From assembly GCA_003551305.1 (NCBI GenBank), contig PUMJ01000046.1:1-34509 (forward strand): a stretch of DNA of 34,509 nucleotides. Direction: 5' to 3'. The notes under the pieces were generated by a model. That model searched no databases and was not told the origin of the DNA. It saw nothing but the letters and a program-made list of their open reading frames with translations. Of this stretch, positions 24,938-33,114 are shown in pieces (positions within the stretch are counted from its first letter, which is position 1; each line of letters opens with the position of its first letter). Source of the DNA: Candidatus Brocadiaceae bacterium (GTDB taxonomy: Bacteria > Planctomycetota > Brocadiia > SM23-32). The translations under genes and the position numbers were made by a program.

Positions 24938-25588
24938 CCACGAAGGGCACGAAGAACACGAAGTAAAGACGCACGAAGGAACGGCGGGAGAGGCACAACG
25001 GCAAGAGCGAAAAAGACCCGGAACGGCAAACGACAGGAACCATGAAGGCACTGAGGGCGCAGAGAACGACGGGCAAAAGCTCAACGGCAATGGCGTTTAC
25101 TCCGAAGGTCGCCCGCATGTTGCGGACGCACGGATAAAGTGACACAGAAGATACAGTTCGACGATCTTTCGAATCAGGTCATCGGATGCGCACTTGAGGT
25201 GCATCGAAGCCTGGGGCCCGGACTGCTGGAGACGACATACGAGCAATGCCTGGCGCATGAACTGACGAGGGCAGAGGTGCCTTTCCGAGCGCAATGCCCG
25301 TTGCCCGTCAGCTACAAGGGTCACCGCCTGGACTGCGGTTATCGCGTGGACCTGCTGGTGGACAACGATCTGATAGTGGAGTTGAAAAGCGTCGAAGAAC
25401 TCCTTGCCGTGCATGAAGCGCAGTTGCTCACTTATCTGAAACTCGCCGGTGTTTCGGTAGGGTTGCTCATGAACTTCAACGTACCGAGGCTTAAGGACGG
25501 CATCAGGAGGTTCGTTTTGTGAATCTTTATCGCGAGGGGGTTTTTCCCCTCAATGTGCCGTTCTTCGTGCCCTTCGTGCCCTTCGTGG
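24938..25588 (+). mobile_element. Inverted-repeat-flanked GxxExxY element inside the pseudopilin operon
   Basis: The left end (24938-24957) reads CCACGAA-GGGCACGAA-GAAC. The right end (25560-25588) is its reverse complement with one extra 9-base GGGCACGAA unit. Between them are degenerate CACGAAG-like repeats and the GxxExxY gene. A hairpin GAGGGG/CCCCTC (25534-25551) follows the gene. The arrangement is transposon-like, but no transposase is encoded. It sits exactly between two operon genes. Confidence 0.55.
25139..25522 (+). CDS. GxxExxY protein (PD-(D/E)XK-like small nuclease fold)
   Basis: A 127-residue protein starting with GTG. It matches the GxxExxY family: GCALEVHRSLGPGLLETTYEQCLAHEL contains the name-giving G-x-x-E-x-x-Y as GLLETTY. 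YRVDLLVDNDLIVELKS carries the D...E-x-K of the PD-(D/E)XK nuclease-like core, and EAQLLTYLKLAGVSVGLLMNFNV is the usual C-terminal block. The family is common and often multicopy in PVC and delta-proteobacterial genomes, with no established function that I know of. It has no good ribosome binding site and lies inside an inverted-repeat-flanked element within an unrelated operon, so it appears to be a later insertion. Base composition is noticeably less GC-rich than the flanking genes. Confidence 0.85.
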   Translation: MTQKIQFDDLSNQVIGCALEVHRSLGPGLLETTYEQCLAHELTRAEVPFRAQCPLPVSYKGHRLDCGYRVDLLVDNDLIVELKSVEELLAVHEAQLLTYLKLAGVSVGLLMNFNVPRLKDGIRRFVL

Positions 25589-25616
25589 TGAGAACAAGGC
25601 CGTTTGGAGGCTGAAG

Positions 25617-28600
25617 ATGACGACCAGACACGCAGTTTTCGGTCCCCCCGCACCGCCCGGCCGTAGCGGCGAGCCCAGGGGCGGCGTCGCGCTCATCATC
25701 GCCGTCATGGTGCTGGCGGCCTTGTTCCTGATGGCGATGCCGTTCGCCGCCTTCATGCGCGCCCAGCACCGCACCAGCACGCAGGCCATGCAGACGGCCC
25801 AGGCCCGCTACGGGGAGGCCGGCGCCCTGGCCCACGCCCGCACCGTGCTCGCCCAGGGCCACTTCGCCAGCGAGCAGACCCGCCCCGTCTTCCCGTACGA
25901 CAACCCGCACGTGGACACGCCGTTCGAGTTCCGCGTGACCTTGAGGACCGTTCTCGAAGACGGGGTGCCGGATGATGGCGAGGCGGGCGTCGAGGTGGCC
26001 AACGCGCTGGGCTTTCCCAACGACGGGGACGAGGAGACCGTGGACGGCTACCTCCTCATCAACGACGAGTGGGTGGGCTACAGCGACGTCGCGTTGCATG
26101 ACCCGGCCGATCCCGGGACCCTGTTCCCGGGCGGAACGCTGCTGGTGCGGGAAGAACACCGCGGCCTGTTCGGCACGGAGCCGGCCGCTCACCCGGCGGA
26201 TTCGCTCGTCTCTTTTTTCCCGGCGGACGAACTGTGGCACGTGGACATCGAGGACGAGCAGTCGAAGATCAACATCAACACGGCCTCCGAGCGGCTGCTG
26301 CAGAACCTTATGTACTATGCCTTTGATGAGGCCGGGCTGGACACAACGAACGCGGACGACATCGGCAGCGACATTTACGAGCAACGTCGCACGGCCGCCG
26401 GCGAGTACCGGCCCTACCGGAGCGTCAGCGAGATGAAGTCGCGCGCGGGCCTCAGTGAGGAGCAGTTCCAGGTCCTGGAGCGGTACGTGACGATAAGCTC
26501 CGCCCTGCTGCCCGGCCAGCGCCTCTGGCAGCCGGTCGGCTCACTGCTGACGGACACGGCGGACCTGGCCGACAGCGCTCTGCATCTTACCGACGGGGCA
26601 TCAGGCCGCGTACCACCCGGAGCACTTCTGCGCATCAGGCGTTGGAACGGGACCGACTGGGACACGTATTACGGAGAGACCTCCGGCAAGAGCGCAGGAG
26701 GACTGCAACTGGCCGCACCCGTTGGACAGGGCGGCGTGACGGTGCGACTCGCCTGGGATCCCCGACTGGCTCCTCGCTTCAGCGAAGATGGATTGCTGAA
26801 GGTCGGCTCAGAGTGGATGGCCTATACTACCATCGCCACCGACAGCACCGATCCGGACGATGTGCAAACCCTGGAGCTTACGGTCCCTGCCGGGGGCCGT
26901 GGCCTTTTCGGAACGGACGAGCGGTCGCACCCGCCGGGGACGACCGTGGAGGGTGATGTGGTCGTCCTTGATGACCCCCTGCCGGTCAGCATAGCCACCG
27001 ATGACGACTACCAGATACACGTCCTGTCCACCCACGCGGTCAACATCAACACCGTGACCAGCGAGGTGGTGCTGCGGGCGCTGCTGGACGGGCTCGAGAG
27101 CGACCTGTTCGGCGGCGTTGACATCGACGGGCCAACAGCCGGCGCCCTGGCCGCCGCACTCCTGCGATGGGACGGCATGGAGGATCTCACCGAGCTGGAC
27201 ATCGAGGATGATTTCTTCGCGAACCGCTCGGAACTGGATGAGGCCGTCGAAGACGCTGGCCTGTCGGACGCCCAGGAGTGGCTGGTCAAGCGGAGCCTCG
27301 ACCCCCGCACTCCGGGGGGCTGGCAGAGCTTCTGGACGGCACCGGTGCGGTTCAACAGCGGGGACATCTCCCGCATCGCGTCCATGAGCGTGGTGGACGA
27401 CCCGGCGCGCACGCCGGTGGCCCAGTCGCCGCCGCAGCCGCGCCGCGCCATCGTGCGCGCCCACTTCACACCCCCCATGGGCGGGCAGCCGGTCACCTAC
27501 TGGGTGCGCAGCCAGCAGGAGTTCCACCACGCCCTGGCCGGCGGCGGCTCCTCCGGCGTCATCTCCACCGAGCTGAACACGGACCTTCCCGAGTCCATGC
27601 TGGCCGAGGAGGACGACTGGGCCGACATCGAGCCCGGCGTCGGGGCCGTCGCGCCGGAGCCCTTGCGGCTGAACGTGACCGACTACACGACCGCCCTGCT
27701 GGGGCTGAATGCCCTGAGGTTGCCGGACTATCACCTGGACCTGACCTTCGCCCGGGGCGACCGGGAAGGACAGACCGAGGCGGACGTTGACAACCTGCGC
27801 AACCTCGGCCTCACCGGGGAGGGCTTCACCTTCTACACCGACTTTGACAGGAGCCTGCCGGCGTTGCGCAACATCCAGGCCGAGCCCGTCCATACAACCA
27901 TCCAGCCGTTCGCCATCGAGTGCTGGGTGCGTTACCGGGCCGATGCGGGCCGCCGGTACGTGTTCGACATGGGCGGAGATGACGGACCCGACACGGACCG
28001 GGTGAGCCTGTATTTCGAAGGCGGCCAGCTTCACTTCGCCATCGGCGACCAGACCGGCCAGGGCAGCGCGGTGATCACCTCAACGGACACCTTCCAGGAG
28101 GACACCTGGTACCACATAGCGGTCGCGGCCACGGGCACGCATGATGGAGAGATGGCCATGTTCATTGACGGGGTCTATGACGCCGGTGCTACGCCTGGCG
28201 CCCCCGACCGCTACCTGCTGCCGGTGGCGAGGCGAGTGCCGGCCGGGCAGTACACCGTGTCAGAGAACCCCGATCCGGAGGAGGATGCGTGGCCCGCCGG
28301 CGAGCCTCTCGTCGGACTGACCAGCACAGACGGCCTGCCGGACCAAGGGGTCATCACCATCAACCACAGCACCGCCGGGACGATCGAGACGTACGTTTAC
28401 ACGGAGCTCCACCCGCTGGGTCTGGTTTTGGCAGAGGATCTGCGAGATGATGCGGAACCTGGCGACAGGGCGGCACACGCCATCCCCGTTGCACGGACAG
28501 ACCCGGAGGCCGGGGCCGTTTTCAACCCGGGGACTGACACGCTCGTCCTTTACCGTCACGACAATCTGACAGGCGTTGATGACGAGCTCGATGCTTGGGG

Positions 28601-30092
28601 CAATCCGGACCTGGTTGCGAGCGGCGTGCTTATGGGGGACTTCAAAGATGGGGCGGACGTGGGGACAACTCTGGGCGACGACGAACTGAGGCACTTCTGG
28701 TACCTCGGCCTGGATCCGGCCAATCCCGCCTACGAAGGCGGTCTGGGTGGAGAGACGGAGTTGAACCCGTGGCAGAGACGCTGGAAGGTGGGCAATGAAG
28801 CGGCCGGGCATTCCGGTTCCCTCCCCTGCGACCCGGGCGACTACTTCACCGTGGGCGCGGCGAACGACGGAAGTGATCCGTTCGGCGGTCTCATAGACCA
28901 GTTCCGCATCACCTCCCTGGCGACGGCCATGGTGCCGGAGGGCGGCTGGACTGTCGCCGCCCCTGATCCAGAGGAACCCCCACCGCCCCCGGTGAGGCTC
29001 ACCGAATGGGCGTGGCGCACTGACGTGGACGCGGATAACCCGCCCCTGATGCCGAAGGCCGAAGCGGACGCGCTCCCGCGCCACCCGCTCATCGCCGTCC
29101 TGCAACTGCTGGGCAGCGAGGCAGAGGAACTGCCGGCTGCCGGCTATCTCCTCGTCGAAGGAGATGAGGAGAGTTACTTCGACTACGAAGACGGAGATAT
29201 CAGGTTCACCGGAGCCGTCACCGCAGCCGAGTTCCGCCGCGTGCTGCCGCTCAGCCATATCGCGGCGACGCGGTTCGAGAGCTTCGAGGACGGCACCGGC
29301 TTCGGTGGGCGCGGCGACATCCAGGTGGAGGACACACTCATGTTCCCGCCCGTCGGCTACGTCGAGATAGGCGGCGAGATCATCGGCTACGGCAGCAAGC
29401 GGAGCGTCGTTCCGGACCCCACCGACCCCGATGATCAGTACCACTTCCTGGTTCGCATGGAGAACACCGACGAGAAGAGCATGTACCCCCGCGGTGCGTT
29501 CGACACGACGGTGGGCACGCACAGCGCCGGCGACATCGTGCGCTACGTGCCGGTGCGCTTCCCGGACCGTTACCGGGTCGAGTTCGACGGGACCTTCGCT
29601 GACTGGGACGAGCACGCCCTTTACAGCGAGCATCAGCTTACGAACCAGGCGACGATGTTCAGCTTCAGCGTCCCGGCCGCCGACAGCCTGCTGCGCACCG
29701 TCAGGCTCCGCTTCAAGGAACCCCTGGAGGCCGATCAGCGGGTGGTCGTCCTCATCAACCTTGACCCGGCCAACCAGCCGTGGGGGATTAACCCCGCTAC
29801 CATCTGGCCGGACCCTGAAGAGGTGGATGACGAGGACGCCATGAGGGTCGAACTCGAGAAACTGGATGACTCTCTGCTCTGGGGCTATGTCTGCGACCCT
29901 GTTCAGTTGAACGACGCGCCGGAGATATGGATAGAGCCTCGCGATCAGGACGGCGACGTGCCGGTCGTGGCAGGCTCGACCGCCGAGGTGCGGGTGTACT
30001 TCGACCTGAGCGAGACCGACCGGTCGGCTGTCCTGCTGCTGGAACTGGACGCGCTGGGCGTGGAGATCGTGCCGACGGCGACTTCCTTCTGA
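25617..30092 (+). CDS. Giant GspK-like minor pseudopilin (1491 residues) with LamG-like domain
   Basis: The N-terminus has one hydrophobic prepilin-like helix, VALIIAVMVLAALFLMAMPF, as in GspK. GspK helix-hairpin-helix-like segments follow: KININTASERLLQNL (near residue 218) with MKSRAGLSEEQFQVLERYVTI, and a second VNINTVTSEVVLRALLDGL near 473. Classical GspK is about 320 residues. This protein is more than four times longer. Inserted are a LamG-like domain from about residue 760 (QPFAIECWVRYRA, RVSLYFEGGQLHFAI, TWYHIAVAATG, MAMFIDGVYD) closing near 1100 (LIDQFRITSLA), and three copies of the shared E-W/R-G module at about 144-198, 392-444 and 1247-1308. TTGGAGG precedes the ATG. Its stop overlaps the next ATG. 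The role is inferred as a large, surface-exposed pseudopilus tip. Confidence 0.8.
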   Translation: MTTRHAVFGPPAPPGRSGEPRGGVALIIAVMVLAALFLMAMPFAAFMRAQHRTSTQAMQTAQARYGEAGALAHARTVLAQGHFASEQTRPVFPYDNPHVDTPFEFRVTLRTVLEDGVPDDGEAGVEVANALGFPNDGDEETVDGYLLINDEWVGYSDVALHDPADPGTLFPGGTLLVREEHRGLFGTEPAAHPADSLVSFFPADELWHVDIEDEQSKININTASERLLQNLMYYAFDEAGLDTTNADDIGSDIYEQRRTAAGEYRPYRSVSEMKSRAGLSEEQFQVLERYVTISSALLPGQRLWQPVGSLLTDTADLADSALHLTDGASGRVPPGALLRIRRWNGTDWDTYYGETSGKSAGGLQLAAPVGQGGVTVRLAWDPRLAPRFSEDGLLKVGSEWMAYTTIATDSTDPDDVQTLELTVPAGGRGLFGTDERSHPPGTTVEGDVVVLDDPLPVSIATDDDYQIHVLSTHAVNINTVTSEVVLRALLDGLESDLFGGVDIDGPTAGALAAALLRWDGMEDLTELDIEDDFFANRSELDEAVEDAGLSDAQEWLVKRSLDPRTPGGWQSFWTAPVRFNSGDISRIASMSVVDDPARTPVAQSPPQPRRAIVRAHFTPPMGGQPVTYWVRSQQEFHHALAGGGSSGVISTELNTDLPESMLAEEDDWADIEPGVGAVAPEPLRLNVTDYTTALLGLNALRLPDYHLDLTFARGDREGQTEADVDNLRNLGLTGEGFTFYTDFDRSLPALRNIQAEPVHTTIQPFAIECWVRYRADAGRRYVFDMGGDDGPDTDRVSLYFEGGQLHFAIGDQTGQGSAVITSTDTFQEDTWYHIAVAATGTHDGEMAMFIDGVYDAGATPGAPDRYLLPVARRVPAGQYTVSENPDPEEDAWPAGEPLVGLTSTDGLPDQGVITINHSTAGTIETYVYTELHPLGLVLAEDLRDDAEPGDRAAHAIPVARTDPEAGAVFNPGTDTLVLYRHDNLTGVDDELDAWGNPDLVASGVLMGDFKDGADVGTTLGDDELRHFWYLGLDPANPAYEGGLGGETELNPWQRRWKVGNEAAGHSGSLPCDPGDYFTVGAANDGSDPFGGLIDQFRITSLATAMVPEGGWTVAAPDPEEPPPPPVRLTEWAWRTDVDADNPPLMPKAEADALPRHPLIAVLQLLGSEAEELPAAGYLLVEGDEESYFDYEDGDIRFTGAVTAAEFRRVLPLSHIAATRFESFEDGTGFGGRGDIQVEDTLMFPPVGYVEIGGEIIGYGSKRSVVPDPTDPDDQYHFLVRMENTDEKSMYPRGAFDTTVGTHSAGDIVRYVPVRFPDRYRVEFDGTFADWDEHALYSEHQLTNQATMFSFSVPAADSLLRTVRLRFKEPLEADQRVVVLINLDPANQPWGINPATIWPDPEEVDDEDAMRVELEKLDDSLLWGYVCDPVQLNDAPEIWIEPRDQDGDVPVVAGSTAEVRVYFDLSETDRSAVLLLELDALGVEIVPTATSF

Positions 30093-31171
30093 TGGCTGAG
30101 ATGCGGAATCCCAAAATGAACGAAACCACAAAAGCGAATCGGCCGGCGGGACGGGGCGGCTTCACGCTGGTGGAGATGCTGGTCTCCCTGGGTATCCTGC
30201 TGATCTTCGGGCTGACGGCGGTGGCGGCCCTCAGTTACGGCAGCCACTTGCTGCGCTCCTCGCACCGCCGCAGCTACGCGTACGACACGGCGGCCTTCGT
30301 CTTCCAGCGCATCGAGCGCGACGTGGCCGCCGCCCGCGGCCACGTCTGGGGGCCCGACGAGGACTCCTATGATGAGCGCATAAGGTTCATCGTGGACGAG
30401 GACGCCAACGGTCGCCAGCGGCTCCGGTTCGTGCGCGTCATCCGGAACATCGCCGACGATGCGGACGATGAGGAGAACCTGATGGAAGTGGGCTATGTGC
30501 TCGATGACGACCGCAGGCTGCATCGCGGCCAGCTCAGGCCCCTTGCCGAAGAGCCGGATGACTCGGTCTTCGCCGCCGAGAACCTCTCCCCCATCGCCGA
30601 AAACATACTCCACTTCGAGGTGCGCTGCTGGTCGCAGTATACGGCAACGTGGCTTCTATGGGTGCAAGATGACGACGGCAACCGGATCGACCTTCCGTTC
30701 TTCCCGTGGCCCGACCCCTACACTCCGGAAACGTACAACCCACCATTGCTCAGTTGGGACAGCGCGCGAACGGACAATGATTTCGAGCTCTACGACCCCG
30801 ACAGCGAGGCCGACGACCTGAGCAACAACATCTTCCCGCGGGCCTTCAAGGTTGTACTGGTGGTGGAGCCGACCGAGGAGTTCCCGACCGGCCGAACGCT
30901 GCAGGTGCGCCAGGAGGCCGCGGACGCGATCGCCGTCAACGGTTCCCTGCCGGCCTATAACGAGCAGTGGCCTTACATCCGGATCAACGACGAGTGGATA
31001 TGGTTCCGGGAATTCGTGCCCGACGAGCGCGGAGGCGTCTTTGTGGGCCTGCAGCGCGGCGTGCGGGGCACGGCGCAAGAGACCCACGCAGCCGGCGACG
31101 AGGTGAGGTTCGGCAGCACGTTTGCCCGCGCCTTCTACAACCCGGCCGCCCGCGAACACTGGGGCCGGTAA
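30092..31171 (+). CDS. GspJ-like minor pseudopilin
   Basis: A 359-residue prepilin-like protein whose ATG overlaps the stop of the GspK-like gene (TGATG). The leader (RPAGRGG) and helix GFTLVEMLVSLGILLIFGLT are those of class III prepilins with Gly at -1, Phe at +1 and Glu at +5. FVFQRIERDVAAARG and IAENILHFEVRCW resemble GspJ. An acidic, Tyr/Trp-rich soluble part follows, and it ends with one copy of the shared module (IRINDEWIWF ... LQRGVRGTAQETHAAGDEV) and FYNPAAREHWGR. It is probably part of the tip complex with the K-, I- and H-like proteins. Translation is likely coupled to the preceding gene. Confidence 0.85.
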   Translation: MAEMRNPKMNETTKANRPAGRGGFTLVEMLVSLGILLIFGLTAVAALSYGSHLLRSSHRRSYAYDTAAFVFQRIERDVAAARGHVWGPDEDSYDERIRFIVDEDANGRQRLRFVRVIRNIADDADDEENLMEVGYVLDDDRRLHRGQLRPLAEEPDDSVFAAENLSPIAENILHFEVRCWSQYTATWLLWVQDDDGNRIDLPFFPWPDPYTPETYNPPLLSWDSARTDNDFELYDPDSEADDLSNNIFPRAFKVVLVVEPTEEFPTGRTLQVRQEAADAIAVNGSLPAYNEQWPYIRINDEWIWFREFVPDERGGVFVGLQRGVRGTAQETHAAGDEVRFGSTFARAFYNPAAREHWGR

Positions 31172-31179
31172 CGACAACG

Positions 31180-31420
31180 GACTCACAACACAGGGCGCAG
31201 AGAACGGCAGAGAACGACAACGACGGCTGACGGGATTACGGCAATGGCGCACCACGGTTTAGCGGCAGAGGACCCGAAAGCTAACCACAACGACACGACG
31301 TCCCCGCCTGCGGCGTGGCTCACGACCAAAGACAGACCCTGAGGACAGTGGGATGACAGAAAAGCGAGAAGCAGTTCATAGCTTTCTTTCGTCTTTCTCT
31401 GCGGTCTCTGCCGTGAAACA
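31180..31420. repeat. Degenerate scar related to the 24938-25588 element
   Basis: This intergenic stretch shares a 15-base word AGGGCGCAGAGAACG (31192-31206) and a 12-base word ACGGCAATGGCG (31238-31249) with 25054-25068 and 25084-25095, in the same order. Its ends are inverted purine-rich repeats: CGGCAGAG (31205-31212) and CTCTGCCG (31406-31413). No gene is recognisable inside. It looks like a decayed or solo relative of the GxxExxY element. Confidence 0.5.
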
Positions 31421-31454
31421 GCCGTCTACGGTGAGAGTAGAGGAGAGGAAAACC

Positions 31455-32387
31455 ATGGCGTGGCTGAAGGGACGACTGGCCGACAGGTCCGGCCTGACGC
31501 TGATTGAGATCCTGTTCGCACTGGGCATCTTCCTGCTCGGCGCGGTCGGTATTACCGGGCTGTTTGTGACGGCCAGCGCCATGCACAAGGACGCGGTCGA
31601 GCGCCGCACGGCCGCTTACATCGCCGAGGAGATGCTGTCGGAGATACGCGGGGCGCCGTTCCGGACGATGTTCGCGGTGACGAGGCTCGACGGCGACCTG
31701 GGGGAGACCGACGGTGAAATCTGGGTGGACTCCACGGAGGCGAACGCGGCCCACCCGGGCGCCGCCTTCAACCTCTGGCCCATCTGGGCGGGAGCGGGCC
31801 TGGAGCGCAGCGTCGGGCCGCTGCTCGTCGGGCGGGAGTGGATGTGGCATACCGACCTCGATGACGCCCGGTTCACGGGAGTTGCCCGGGGCGTGTGGGG
31901 TACCGAGCAGCTCAGCCATGAGGCCGGGGCGCCTGTCCTCCAACCCAGGACTTGGGTGTTCGTGCTGGAAGAAGACCTGGAAGCGCCGGGCGAACCCGAC
32001 GAGGAGACTTACCTGGTGGCCCGCGGCGACCCCGACCCGATAGACGCCTTCCAGCCGCCGCCCAGCGGTTACATCATGCTGAACGAGGAGTGGATACGCT
32101 ACAGCTCAGTCGAACCGAACGGGAGCCTGTGGACGTTCGAGTGGGACGACTCCGAGCGGGACCGGGGGATGGGCCACTCCATCGCCACCGCCCACAGGGC
32201 CGGCGCGCCGATCGCCTTCGGCTGGGAGCACAGCGACTACGCGGGTTTCTACTACACGTTCCAGGTATACCCGATCAACGCCCGGGGCACGCAGGCGAAG
32301 GTCGTCGTCTCGGTCGCCCATGGCACCCCGACGCGCCTTCGGCGGGCGCACTTTTTCCGCACCATCTATTCCGCCACCTCTTTCTGA
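31455..32387 (+). CDS. GspI-like minor pseudopilin
   Basis: The predicted 310-residue protein has the prepilin helix GLTLIEILFALGIFLLGAVG (Gly at -1, Glu at +5), then FVTASAMHKDAVERRTAAYIAEEMLSE, which matches the GspI/PilV 'a..lAe..l.e' helix. The soluble part contains two copies of the operon's shared module, at about residues 123-161 (REWMWH ... ARGVWGTEQLSHEAG) and 205-253 (NEEWIRY ... HRAGAPI). It ends with a short beta strand and HFFRTIYSATSF. AGGAGAGGAAA precedes the ATG at 31455. An upstream in-frame ATG at 31353 lies in repeat-derived sequence and is less likely. It is the last gene of the operon and converges with the phosphodiesterase gene 15 bases away. Confidence 0.85.
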   Translation: MAWLKGRLADRSGLTLIEILFALGIFLLGAVGITGLFVTASAMHKDAVERRTAAYIAEEMLSEIRGAPFRTMFAVTRLDGDLGETDGEIWVDSTEANAAHPGAAFNLWPIWAGAGLERSVGPLLVGREWMWHTDLDDARFTGVARGVWGTEQLSHEAGAPVLQPRTWVFVLEEDLEAPGEPDEETYLVARGDPDPIDAFQPPPSGYIMLNEEWIRYSSVEPNGSLWTFEWDDSERDRGMGHSIATAHRAGAPIAFGWEHSDYAGFYYTFQVYPINARGTQAKVVVSVAHGTPTRLRRAHFFRTIYSATSF

Positions 32388-32402
32388 GCGGCGGCGTTTC
32401 AT

Positions 32403-33089
32403 TCACAGGCGGCCCAGCATGCGCAGCAGCGCGTCCGGGCGGTTGGTACCCAGCACGTCCACGCCCAGCGCCAGCATGGCGCGCCACTGCGGCTCGGCGT
32501 CCGGGTTCCACGCCCCCACCAGCAGGCCGGCCTCGTGCGCCTGCTCCACCAGCCCCCACGTCAGCTTCCTGTAGTGCACGTGCAGGCTGCCCGCGCCGCA
32601 ATTCAGCGCCTGCCGCACGGTATCGTCGGCCGGATCGGACGTCAGCGCCGCCACCTCCGCCGCGGGCTCCAGGTCCTTCACCCGCCTGATGCGCTCCGGA
32701 TGGAAAGAGGTGAACAGCACCTGCCCCAGCATGTCAGCGCTCTCGACGGCGCGCAGGGCAGCCTCCTCGACGCCCTCCCCCTTCAGTTCGACCTGGAGTC
32801 GGATGCGCCCGCGCACGAGCTGGAGCACCTCCTGCAGGGTCGGCACGCGCTCGCCGCCCCCGGCGTCCAGCGCCCGCACCTGCTCCAGCGGCATCTCGCC
32901 CACGGCGCCGGTCCCGTCCGTGGTGCGGTCCACGGTCTCGTCATGGATGACGACCAGCCGGCCGTCGGCGGTCAGGTGCACGTCGCACTCCGTCCAATCC
33001 GCCCCCAGTTCGACGGCGCGCCGGAACCCCCGCAGGGTGTTCTCCGGTTCCAGCGCGGCGGCTCCCCTGTGCGCGATCACCTCGACCAT
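32403..33089 (-). CDS. Glycerophosphodiester phosphodiesterase
   Basis: A 228-residue GDPD-family enzyme that hydrolyses glycerophosphodiesters to sn-glycerol 3-phosphate and an alcohol, with a TIM-barrel fold. VIAHRGAAALEPENTLRGFR has the catalytic His and metal-binding residues, and WTECDVHLTADGRLVVIHDE supplies the second Glu/Asp pair and the catalytic His, followed by TVDRTTDGTG. RIRLQVELKGEG is the next conserved Glu/Lys strand, and LLVGAWNPD with GVDVLGTNRPD closes the barrel. No signal peptide is present, so it is UgpQ-like and cytoplasmic. The ATG at 33089 has GAAGAGGA upstream. The gene starts 25 bases after the secretin-domain gene and is likely co-transcribed with it. Confidence 0.93.
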   Translation of the reverse strand: MVEVIAHRGAAALEPENTLRGFRRAVELGADWTECDVHLTADGRLVVIHDETVDRTTDGTGAVGEMPLEQVRALDAGGGERVPTLQEVLQLVRGRIRLQVELKGEGVEEAALRAVESADMLGQVLFTSFHPERIRRVKDLEPAAEVAALTSDPADDTVRQALNCGAGSLHVHYRKLTWGLVEQAHEAGLLVGAWNPDAEPQWRAMLALGVDVLGTNRPDALLRMLGRL

Positions 33090-33114
33090 GGTGTCCTCTT
33101 CGGGCGGTTGTTGG

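Noticed and set aside
24919-25045. Small open frames in the left part of the GxxExxY element
   Set aside because: They consist of translated CACGAAG-type repeats and have no protein-like features.
31353-31454. N-terminal extension of the GspI-like protein from the upstream ATG
   Set aside because: It would translate repeat-derived sequence ahead of the prepilin leader. The ATG at 31455 has a good ribosome binding site and gives a normal short leader.
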